Shown here piece after piece: positions 44,115 to 51,410 of a stretch of 57,102 bases of DNA (position 1 is its first letter; each line of letters opens with the position of its first letter). The position numbers were made by a program, and so were the translations under genes. The notes below the pieces were generated by a model that saw nothing but the letters and a program-made list of their open reading frames with translations, made no database searches and was not told the DNA's origin. Source of the stretch: an uncultured bacterium (GTDB taxonomy: Bacteria; Planctomycetota; Phycisphaerae; Phycisphaerales; SM1A02); NCBI GenBank assembly GCA_903898755.1, contig CAIUGT010000002.1:1-57102 (forward strand), given 5' to 3'.

Positions 44115-44375
44115 CGTCGCATGCGCGACGATTTGATTCAAGACTTGCGTTGATGCCAAGGATGGCCCAACGCGGGAGAGCAACGAATGGTCCCCTCACT
44201 GCGCCAAGGACGGCGAAGTGGGAGCCGTTCGAACAGAACAAACGAGCCAGGGACGGCTCGTTGAGAAGGGTTTGATCCGCCAAGGATGGCGGCAAGGACT
44301 CTGGAACCCTGTTTTTGGGGTTCTATCCGTCGTCGCCCCCGTACCGTGACCCGGTACGGGGGCGTTTTTGTTTTT
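44115..44375 (+). ncRNA. Candidate CsrA-binding small RNA (CsrB/RsmY-like)
   Basis: Between mraZ and csrA. Four hairpins carry hexaloops with GGA. H1: outer stem GCGTTG/CAACGC and inner GCC/GGC around AAGGAT (44147-44173). H2: CTCACT/AGTGGG, then CGCC/GGCG, around AAGGAC (44195-44222). H3: AACGAGCC/GGCTCGTT around AGGGAC (44241-44262). H4: CCGCC/GGCGG around AAGGAT (44277-44292). All loops fit A-R-G-G-A-Y closed by C-G, the CsrA preference. Additional GGA triplets are single-stranded (AAGGAC at 44294). A short hairpin CGTCGC/GCGACG (44115-44130) precedes, and a rho-independent terminator follows. The 5' end is not defined, as no clear promoter was found. The RNA could instead be a long csrA leader, but the terminator argues for a separate transcript. 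Confidence 0.8.
44334..44375 (+). terminator. Strong rho-independent terminator ending the structured RNA
   Basis: Perfect 13-bp, GC-rich stem (CGCCCCCGTACCG at 44334-44346 with its complement at 44352-44364) with a five-base loop, then TTTTTGTTTTT. It separates the RNA from csrA. Confidence 0.95.
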
Positions 44376-44404
44376 AAATTCACATTGTTTGGGTAGACTG
44401 ATCC

Positions 44405-44420
44405 TTCGGAAATTTCCGAA
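44405..44420. promoter_or_regulatory. 16-base perfect palindrome upstream of csrA
   Basis: TTCGGAAATTTCCGAA is its own reverse complement. It lies about 80 bases before the csrA start and just after a possible -10 (TAGACT, 44394-44399). It could be an operator, or form a hairpin in the csrA leader; the leader continues with a GGA-containing stem-loop (CGCGG/CCGCG, 44444-44465). Confidence 0.55.
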
Positions 44421-44498
44421 ATGCAGACTTGATCGCATGGATTCGCGGAGGCTTGGAGCACCGCGGCGAGATGGTCTCAGGCAATGAGGTCCTAAGCA

Positions 44499-44741
44499 AT
44501 GTTGGTCATTACCCGTCGAGAAGGTGAAGAAGTTGTGATTGGCGATCCAGCAGCCCCGCTGGGAATTGTTCGCATTGCCTCCATCAAAGGCGACCGGGTT
44601 CGAATTGCATTTGAGTTTCCGCGCGAAATTCTGGTGCACCGTCGGGAAGTGGCAGATCAAATCAACGCGACGGAGATTGGCAAGGACGGCAATCCTATTG
44701 TTGGTCAAATTCGGCCAGCTTCTGGCGGCGAAACTCCGTAA
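44499..44741 (+). CDS. csrA: Carbon storage regulator CsrA (translational regulator)
   Basis: An 80-residue CsrA/RsmA. It begins MLVITRREGEEVVIG, the first beta strand with the RNA-binding Arg residues, and continues with the FPREILVHRREV segment, which contains the conserved Arg of the second binding surface. The family is usually 60-70 residues; here the tail is somewhat longer and disordered (RPASGGETP). CsrA binds GGA in mRNA leaders and blocks translation. GAGG lies 10-13 bases before the start. No fliW or flagellar gene is adjacent, so control by FliW is not suggested. The structured RNA just upstream is the likely antagonist. Confidence 0.95.
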   Translation: MLVITRREGEEVVIGDPAAPLGIVRIASIKGDRVRIAFEFPREILVHRREVADQINATEIGKDGNPIVGQIRPASGGETP

Positions 44742-44919
44742 CAATTTCAAATTGAACATGAATGTCTTCCTTCTCGGACAATTGGTTCAAGAAGGGATGA
44801 CGCTGTTGACTAGAAGTATTCGCCGCTAGACTCGCATCATGAAATTGCGTTCATGTCGATGGACTTGGATTTCCCGTGAGATTGCCCCTGGAACTTTACA
44901 CACGCGGGTGACCAAACGA

Positions 44920-46368
44920 ATGAAACAATTCAATGTCCAAGTTGTGGCCCAGACTTTTGCGCAACTGTTTGTGGTTTGCGTGCTCAGTGCGTGCGCCGTT
45001 TCGGCGGGCAAAGATCCAATGAAATCGCTGTCAAATCCAGAGTCATTGCCCGTGGTGCAAGTGGCGGCTATGGAAAAATTAGACGAGACGCCAACGCCTG
45101 AGTACATCTCCGCGTTGAAGCGCATGATGTGGCAACCAGGATTCGCGGAGTCCACGCGATTGGCGGCGTTTGAGCGGTTGGTGAAACTGGATGAGCCTGG
45201 CTTAAAGGAAATTCTGCGGCTGCAATTGCCAAAATTAATGGCGTTGGCTTGGAGACAAACGTTGTGCGAACTCATTGTCACACATCAATGGGTGGATATG
45301 ACCCCAACACTTGTGCGCGCGTGGAGTGTTCCAATGGCGTCTTGGATAGAGCAAGACAAGGATCGTCCAGAACGCATTGCCATTGAGCAGTTGAATGGAA
45401 AAGATCAATTGACGGATGTATTGGTGAAGATGTTGGTGGAATCCAATCCGATCACAGAGGCGAACTTGCGATTGCGATGTTGGGAAATGTTGCAGAAGAT
45501 TGGACAAAAGGAGCGCTTGGTGAAATTGCTCGCGGATGCTTCGGTGAAGCCCGAAGATCGGTTGCTGTCCAATTTGCGAAGTTGTGCTGGCGAACTTGGA
45601 ATTGTGCCAACGACGAAGGAGGAAATTTTATGGCTTCAAGCGTTGCTTGAAACTAAAAATATTTCATTTTGGGAGCAAGCCAAATCTGCAGCCATGCAAC
45701 TTCCACCAGAAGTACGCCTGAAATTGGAAATTCGTGAACTGCCCATCGCGGTGGCCGTGTCCACATTCAAGCCCGAATTGTTATCAAAAACCACCGCGGA
45801 GCTTTATCAAATTGTGGAGGCGCGCCGCCAAGCGAAGGGCTCTCGCATTGTCAGCCCAAGTTTTGAAGGCTATGGCGGGGATCACACGGAAAATTTGTAC
45901 GAGATGCGCAACAAACTTTCATGGGGCGATTTAGCGTCCATGGCCATCGCCATGGAAATTTTCGACTCGCCCATTCTTCGTCAGCAAATGTTTGATCTTG
46001 CCGATCGCGACATGGCCGATCGCGACACGGAATTTGGTGGAGTGATCCGCATCAAAAGCGATGGGAAACCGGCGATCGAGGAAATGAAACCGAGGGTGCA
46101 AGGAAATGATTTGCGCTATGAGTCCTCTCAAAAAATGTTTGACAATGCCTACACGGGATTGTTTCATTTTCATTTGCATTGTCAGAGTTACGACAACATG
46201 CAATATGCCGGGCCGCACTTGGGCGATTTCGCCTACGCCGAGAGCACGCGCGCCAATTGTTTGGTTTTTAGCTTTGTTTCCCGCAAGGAATTGAATGTCG
46301 ATTTTTATCGCCATGGTCCAATGGTGGTTGATTTGGGTTGCATTGCGCGACCAAGGAATGATGGTTAA
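44920..46368 (+). CDS. Lipoprotein of unknown function
   Basis: Starting at ATG 44920 (the frame continues upstream to 44839) gives 482 residues with a signal peptide ending at a lipobox (VLSAC, Cys near residue 25). The N-terminal two thirds are helical, resembling HEAT-type repeats (ELIVTHQWVDMTPTLVRAW, CWEMLQKIGQKERLVKLL). The C-terminal 100 residues include HFHLHCQSYDNMQYAGPHLGD, a His-rich stretch loosely similar to JAB1/MPN metalloprotease H-x-H...D motifs; this is only suggestive. It ends three bases before dapF. Confidence 0.72.
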   Translation: MKQFNVQVVAQTFAQLFVVCVLSACAVSAGKDPMKSLSNPESLPVVQVAAMEKLDETPTPEYISALKRMMWQPGFAESTRLAAFERLVKLDEPGLKEILRLQLPKLMALAWRQTLCELIVTHQWVDMTPTLVRAWSVPMASWIEQDKDRPERIAIEQLNGKDQLTDVLVKMLVESNPITEANLRLRCWEMLQKIGQKERLVKLLADASVKPEDRLLSNLRSCAGELGIVPTTKEEILWLQALLETKNISFWEQAKSAAMQLPPEVRLKLEIRELPIAVAVSTFKPELLSKTTAELYQIVEARRQAKGSRIVSPSFEGYGGDHTENLYEMRNKLSWGDLASMAIAMEIFDSPILRQQMFDLADRDMADRDTEFGGVIRIKSDGKPAIEEMKPRVQGNDLRYESSQKMFDNAYTGLFHFHLHCQSYDNMQYAGPHLGDFAYAESTRANCLVFSFVSRKELNVDFYRHGPMVVDLGCIARPRNDG

Positions 46369-46370
46369 TC

Positions 46371-47291
46371 ATGCAATTCACCAAGATGCATGGGCTTGAA
46401 AATGATTACATCTACATTGACACATTCCAAGAGCAGGTTGCAAATCCCGCCGAATTGGCGCGTGTAGTCAGCGATCGGCACGGCGGCATTGGAAGCGATG
46501 GTTTGATTTTGGTTGGCGCAGCCGACGCGCACGCCGCGGCCGACTTACGCATGCGTATCTTCAATGCAGATGGCGGCGAGGCGCAAATGTGTGGCAATGG
46601 TATTCGCTGCGTAGCCAAGTTCGCCATTGAGCGCGGATTGGCCAGCCGGAATCCGCTGAGCATTCAAACCGGCAGGGGAACTCTGACCGTGTCATGGCGC
46701 GCCGACGCCAATGCCCTTGTGCGAGAAGCGTCAGTTGACATGGGATTGCCTATTTTAAAAATGTCACAAATACCCGCAAAAATTGAGGGATTTTCAGCGG
46801 ACGACCATGTTGTTGGCGCACAGTTGCCAGCATCATGGTGTGCGTTCAACACAAATCCACATTGGAAACATGCATGTAGATATGACGAAAAGTTAACGCT
46901 TGTGAGCATGGGAAATCCACACGCCATTTTTTGGTGCGATGATGTTTCAAAAGTGCCGCTTGAAATTGTTGGTCCATTGATAGAGCATCACCACGCATTT
47001 CCAGAGCGCATCAATGTGCATTTTGCGCAGCGCGAGACACAGAGCCGCGTGAAAGTTCGAACATGGGAGCGTGGCAGTGGTATTACGCGCGCCTGTGGAA
47101 CCGGAGCATGCGCGGTGGTTGTGGCTGGCGTGCTTGAAGAAAAGTTGTCTTCAAAATGCGAGGTCATGTTGATGGGCGGCGCGCTGCAGGTGGAGTGGGC
47201 TGGCCTTGGTCAATCGGTCATCATGACAGGACCGGCCGTTGAAGTTTGCCGCGGAACAATTTCCAACGAAATCATGGAGAAAGCCAAGTAA
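46371..47291 (+). CDS. dapF: Diaminopimelate epimerase
   Basis: A 306-residue enzyme that converts LL- to meso-diaminopimelate for lysine and peptidoglycan. Both catalytic cysteines are in their motifs: AQMCGNGIRC in the first half and RACGTGAC in the second. The start is the FTKMHGLENDYIYID family N-terminus. It is some 30 residues longer than the usual length, with an extra stretch around residues 150-175 (CAFNTNPHWKHACRYDE). A four-gene-like context follows: the M20 peptidase begins right after its stop. Presence indicates DAP-type peptidoglycan or lysine synthesis. Confidence 0.95.
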   Translation: MQFTKMHGLENDYIYIDTFQEQVANPAELARVVSDRHGGIGSDGLILVGAADAHAAADLRMRIFNADGGEAQMCGNGIRCVAKFAIERGLASRNPLSIQTGRGTLTVSWRADANALVREASVDMGLPILKMSQIPAKIEGFSADDHVVGAQLPASWCAFNTNPHWKHACRYDEKLTLVSMGNPHAIFWCDDVSKVPLEIVGPLIEHHHAFPERINVHFAQRETQSRVKVRTWERGSGITRACGTGACAVVVAGVLEEKLSSKCEVMLMGGALQVEWAGLGQSVIMTGPAVEVCRGTISNEIMEKAK

Positions 47292-48518
47292 ATGTCTTTG
47301 AAATCCATTGAAAGTGAAATTGTCCAATTCGTTTGCGCGCAGCAATCCGCCATGGAAATCCGCTTGGCTGACATGGTCGCCATTGCCACTGGACGTGATG
47401 ATCAAAAAGGTTTGAATTCCATGCGCGCATTGTTGAGCGCCAGATTGAAATCCATGGGCGCCGATGTGCATGAACTTGCCGCGGCGCCGCGCCCGGCATG
47501 GATTACCCAGAATGACACAGGCCAAATCGGTTCCCCAACATTGGTCGCGCGGCGAGTGCAAGGGCGAAGTGGCCCCACGTTGTTGATCGCCGGCCACATG
47601 GACACCGTGCATGACCCCAGCGGTGAATTTCAAAAGCTTTCGCGGCTTGATGACAAGCGCGCCACAGGTCCTGGCGCCGCGGATATGAAGGGCGGACTTG
47701 AAGTGGCGCTGACCGCTTTAGAAGCGCTGGAAAAACATGAGCCCAACGTGCGCTGGATTTTTGTCATCAACGCCGATGAGGAGGCTGGAAGTTTTCGCTC
47801 CGCGGCGCACTTGGCGGACATTGCCAAGGAATGTGATGCGGGATTTATTTTGGAGCCGGCGCTTCCCAATGGCGGGCTGGTTGTGGAGCGTCCTGGCAGC
47901 GGGCAATTCCTGATTGATGTGGTGGGACGCGCCGCGCATTCGGGGCGCGATTTTGCAAATGGCATTAGCGCGGTTAACGCGCTTGCTCAATGCATTCTGA
48001 AAGTCACCAGTCTGAGCGATGTGCAACGGCAACGCATTGTGAATATTGGTCCGCTGCAGGGTGGTGATGCCACAAATATTGTGGCTGATCATGCGTGCGC
48101 ATGGGGCAATATTCGTTTTGCCAACGACAGCGATGGCGCGCAATTAAGCGGCGCAATTGCGGCGATCGCGTCTGGCGACGCCCACAACTTGCCCCACATC
48201 TCCGTTGAAATGTCTTTGAATCGCCCACCCAAACCATGCACCGAGCAAGTTGCATTGCTGGCGGACATTGCGTTGACGGTGGGGCACGACATTGGGTTGC
48301 ATCTTTCAACTGGAAAAACTGGCGGCGTGAGCGATGCAAATTTAATTCAGGCTGCGGGAGTTCCTTGCTTGGACGGCTTGGGAGCGCGTGGCGGCAATCT
48401 TCATCGAACGGATGAGTTTATTGAGCTTGAGAGTTTGTCAGAGCGTGCCACTCTGCTCGCATTGTTGTTGCTGCGAGTTTCCGCCGACACTGGCAAAAAT
48501 ATTTCACGTGCAAAATAA
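47292..48518 (+). CDS. M20-family metallopeptidase (carboxypeptidase/DapE-like)
   Basis: A 408-residue enzyme with the M20 metal sites: AGHMDTVHD (His and Asp), GAADMKGG (bridging Asp), INADEEAGS (catalytic Glu and metal Glu), and a late His in GNLHRTDEF. The dimerisation domain occupies about residues 190-300. Its overall feel is of glutamate carboxypeptidase (CPG2), but adjacency to dapF hints at succinyl-DAP desuccinylase, and sequence alone cannot separate the two. The ATG directly follows the dapF stop. Confidence 0.87.
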   Translation: MSLKSIESEIVQFVCAQQSAMEIRLADMVAIATGRDDQKGLNSMRALLSARLKSMGADVHELAAAPRPAWITQNDTGQIGSPTLVARRVQGRSGPTLLIAGHMDTVHDPSGEFQKLSRLDDKRATGPGAADMKGGLEVALTALEALEKHEPNVRWIFVINADEEAGSFRSAAHLADIAKECDAGFILEPALPNGGLVVERPGSGQFLIDVVGRAAHSGRDFANGISAVNALAQCILKVTSLSDVQRQRIVNIGPLQGGDATNIVADHACAWGNIRFANDSDGAQLSGAIAAIASGDAHNLPHISVEMSLNRPPKPCTEQVALLADIALTVGHDIGLHLSTGKTGGVSDANLIQAAGVPCLDGLGARGGNLHRTDEFIELESLSERATLLALLLLRVSADTGKNISRAK

Positions 48519-48600
48519 TTGATTCAGGGCAATTTCTTGCCGCACTTCCAGACGAATGGATGCCACATATCACGCACAAGTCTGGATGGCGTGTATTGGA

Positions 48601-49782
48601 CTATTCCCCAATATCTTTTTTCTCTTCGCGACTTGCTCCAACTCTTCCAATTAGCGTTGTGAGTGTTTGGCAGACGTCATCAATTTCGCGTTCGGAAATG
48701 TTCTCGTAAAAAGGGAGCGCGATTGTTCTGTGGCTCAGGCGCTCCGCCAATGGAAAATCACCAACTTGATGACCAGTTATTTTTCGAACATGGGGAAGAA
48801 GAGCGGCGCATGGCCACCAATCCGCGGCGCCAATATCAAGTCGATGCATGCCGTCGATGATTTGATCGCGGTCGTCTTTGGTGAAGCGATCCGACAGGCG
48901 GACCACAAAGTTGGACCAACTCATTGTGCATTCTGACGGCGGATTCAGCAGTAAAATGTCGGATTCGCCACCAAGCCGCTTGGTGTAACTCTGCGCCACT
49001 TCGGCGCGACGTGCGATGGTTTGATCAAGTCGTTGCAACTGACTCAGACCCAACGCGGCATTCATTTCTGGAAGGCGACCGTCGTAGCCGTCGTAGACGT
49101 GCTCCATTTTTGTTCCCAGATCCATGGATTGATGGGGGAAAGAAATTCGATCGACGCGTCCTTGGTGACGCATTGCGCGGCACGCCGCTGCTAGATGATC
49201 ATCGTGCGTCACAATCATGCCACCTTCACCAGTGGTGATTGGACGGCTGGCGAAAAAACCAAAACAAGCGATGCGTCCGAAGCGCCCAACATTGTCCATG
49301 CCGTAGGTTGATCCAAGTCCCTCGGTTCCATTTTCAATCATGGGAATTTCTAGACGCGAGCACAATGCGATGAGATCGGGAAAGCCGGCGGGGTTTCCAA
49401 ATGTTTCGGCAACCAACATGGCTTTGGTTTTAGGCGTGGCCTTGCTCTCAGCGGCGACTGGATCCATGTTCATAGTGCGTGAATTGACATCCACAAAAAC
49501 TGGAGTGGCTCCAACATGCAAAACAGAATTCACGTTTGCGCTATAAGCGAAAGCGCTGAGAAGAACTTCATCACCAGGCCCAATGCCCAATGCGCGCAAT
49601 GAAATTTCTATGGCCAGCGATCCAGAGTTCACGCCAATGGCGTGCGTGCGGCGTGTTTTGTGGGCCATTTGACGCTCAAACTCGAGCAGTTTGGGGCCCA
49701 TGGTTCCGCAACCAGATCGCAAAGAATCAAGCACGGAATCAAAATCACTTTGTGTGAATGAAGGTTGGTAAAGAGGGATCAA
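48601..49782 (-). CDS. DegT/DnrJ/EryC1-family protein lacking PLP-binding residues
   Basis: The TTG at 49782 (GGAG eight bases upstream) gives 393 residues and removes overlap with the next gene; an alternative start at 49905 exists. The fold signature is clear: VNSGSLAIEISLRALGIGPGDEV, TPVFVDVNSRTMNMDP and FASRPITTGEGGM. But the catalytic lysine that should precede ITTGEGG is Arg180, and the aspartate in IEDAAEALGS, which holds the pyridine nitrogen, is Asn151 (IENGTEGLGS). So it probably does not act as an aminotransferase. A sugar-amino-transfer regulator or structural role is possible. Sugar-biosynthesis genes are not nearby. Confidence 0.82.
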   Translation of the reverse strand: MIPLYQPSFTQSDFDSVLDSLRSGCGTMGPKLLEFERQMAHKTRRTHAIGVNSGSLAIEISLRALGIGPGDEVLLSAFAYSANVNSVLHVGATPVFVDVNSRTMNMDPVAAESKATPKTKAMLVAETFGNPAGFPDLIALCSRLEIPMIENGTEGLGSTYGMDNVGRFGRIACFGFFASRPITTGEGGMIVTHDDHLAAACRAMRHQGRVDRISFPHQSMDLGTKMEHVYDGYDGRLPEMNAALGLSQLQRLDQTIARRAEVAQSYTKRLGGESDILLLNPPSECTMSWSNFVVRLSDRFTKDDRDQIIDGMHRLDIGAADWWPCAALLPHVRKITGHQVGDFPLAERLSHRTIALPFYENISEREIDDVCQTLTTLIGRVGASREEKKDIGE

Positions 49783-49844
49783 CTGATTTTCTCCAGAACA
49801 TGATTTTGAAAGTGAGGGTGAAGGCGGAGCATGATATGTATGTG

Positions 49845-51332
49845 TTAGCGGGTGAGTTGCGTCGTTGCGTCTTTGTCTCGCTTGGCATACTTGAGATAGA
49901 GCCATGCCGCTTGAATTTGTGAAGACTCGTCCACTTTGCCACCACCCGAGGCGACCATGCCAAGTTCCGTAATTTCCTCCGCGGTGAGAGGGGTTGAATT
50001 CTTGGCCAAGGCCAATAGCGCCATGGAGTCGCCGCGACGTGGAAGTTTTCCGCGAACACTTCGTGCAAATGTGGCGGCATCGGCGTTGGATGAATCGGCC
50101 ACGACGGACATGATGATTTCCAAAAGTTCGATATTTTTATCCGCGCTCTGCAAAGCGATTGCACGAAGTTGATCATGTGTTTCGGGCATGCGCAGAAGTT
50201 GCTGCACGGCAAGCAACGTGGCGATTTGCTCTTCGCTGCGTATGGAATTTCGCTTCGCGGCCGCATTGAGCACATTGAGAAGCAATGGCTTGGAAATATC
50301 CGGCGGCAAAGTGGGAGTGATGCTGAGCACGAATTCGCGCGTGGCGCGATTCCCATTTTCAAGCAACGTGGTTATGGCGCTTGCTTGGTCCGCCGATTGA
50401 TTGCGCATCGCCACGCCAGCGTTGGCCATTGCTTCAACCAGTGGATCGCCATTTCGCAGCACATCAAAGTCGGCCGCTACAAACCCTGATTTGGTGGACA
50501 GCATCAACAATCCCATTTTGACAAGGTTGGATTGTGAACGATCTGCTTTTATTTTTTCAAGCACAACCCCACGGCCAATTGTGGGCGAAAGACTGACCGC
50601 ATTTACGATGGCTGCTTGGCGATCGGCGCCATTGGAGTCCTTGGTGATTTGGAGAAGGGGTTCCACCGCGGCGGTGATGCGATATTGTCGCGCCGCATTG
50701 GCCATTTGAGCGAGCAATTCGACTTGTTGATCTGGTGAAAGTGTTTGGCATTTTCGTGTGAATCCAAGCCAGCCACCATTGTCGGAGCGCTCCAACAAAA
50801 GCATGGAGGCAAGGCCAGCAACCTCGGCGGCTTCATCAGTTGGAGCGTTCGCAAGCAGCGACTTATCCCAAGGTTGCTCCTGTCGATTCAGTTCCGCAAC
50901 AAGTAAGGAGCGTTCATAATTGGTGAGATCCTGCTCTTGCAAAAAAAGATTCAGCGCCGCGGGCTTCAGCAAATCAAGTCCAAGCGCTTCGGTGATTAAA
51001 AGTCGTCGCAGCGCCGGATCTTTCAGTTGATTGACTCGCTGAGCATTCAAACTTTTGTCAGCGCTGACCAAGGCAATTCCCATGAATCCATCTATGCGTA
51101 GAGGCACGTCTTTACTCTTGATCAAGGATTCAAAGAGGGGATTCATTGCGGGATCGGCCAGCAAACGCAGCGACACCCAACGAAAATGTTGAATGCCCGT
51201 GGTGCTTGGCGTCATGGCTTTTTGAATTTGCGTGACGGCGGTGTCGTAGGGCGTTGCGCGGGCGTATTGGGCGCTTGCCAATGGAGCAAAAAACCAAAGA
51301 GTGGCAACAAGCAAAGTGGCCGCAGATTTCAT
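49845..51332 (-). CDS. Secreted helical-repeat protein of unknown function
   Basis: The ATG at 51332 gives 495 residues starting with a signal peptide (KSAATLLVATLWFFAPLASAQ). The rest is almost all helix, with repeated hydrophobic heptads (RRLLITEALGLDLLKPAALNLFLQ, LLLNVLNAAAKRN), as in HEAT or TPR-like solenoids. I recognise no named family. It lies 78 bases downstream of dnaA on the same strand, with the DegT gene beyond it. Exported repeat proteins with this shape usually act as scaffolds. Confidence 0.78.
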   Translation of the reverse strand: MKSAATLLVATLWFFAPLASAQYARATPYDTAVTQIQKAMTPSTTGIQHFRWVSLRLLADPAMNPLFESLIKSKDVPLRIDGFMGIALVSADKSLNAQRVNQLKDPALRRLLITEALGLDLLKPAALNLFLQEQDLTNYERSLLVAELNRQEQPWDKSLLANAPTDEAAEVAGLASMLLLERSDNGGWLGFTRKCQTLSPDQQVELLAQMANAARQYRITAAVEPLLQITKDSNGADRQAAIVNAVSLSPTIGRGVVLEKIKADRSQSNLVKMGLLMLSTKSGFVAADFDVLRNGDPLVEAMANAGVAMRNQSADQASAITTLLENGNRATREFVLSITPTLPPDISKPLLLNVLNAAAKRNSIRSEEQIATLLAVQQLLRMPETHDQLRAIALQSADKNIELLEIIMSVVADSSNADAATFARSVRGKLPRRGDSMALLALAKNSTPLTAEEITELGMVASGGGKVDESSQIQAAWLYLKYAKRDKDATTQLTR

Positions 51333-51410
51333 TCGGCGAGTGTAGCCACAGCGCATTCTCTTTGGTGGATCACTTGAAATCACGGGCGCACAAGGCGTGT
51401 ATGGCGGGCT

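Noticed and set aside
44115-44130. CGTCGC/GCGACG hairpin as an mraZ terminator
   Set aside because: The stem is short and no T-tract follows; kept only as a possible 5' part of the RNA.
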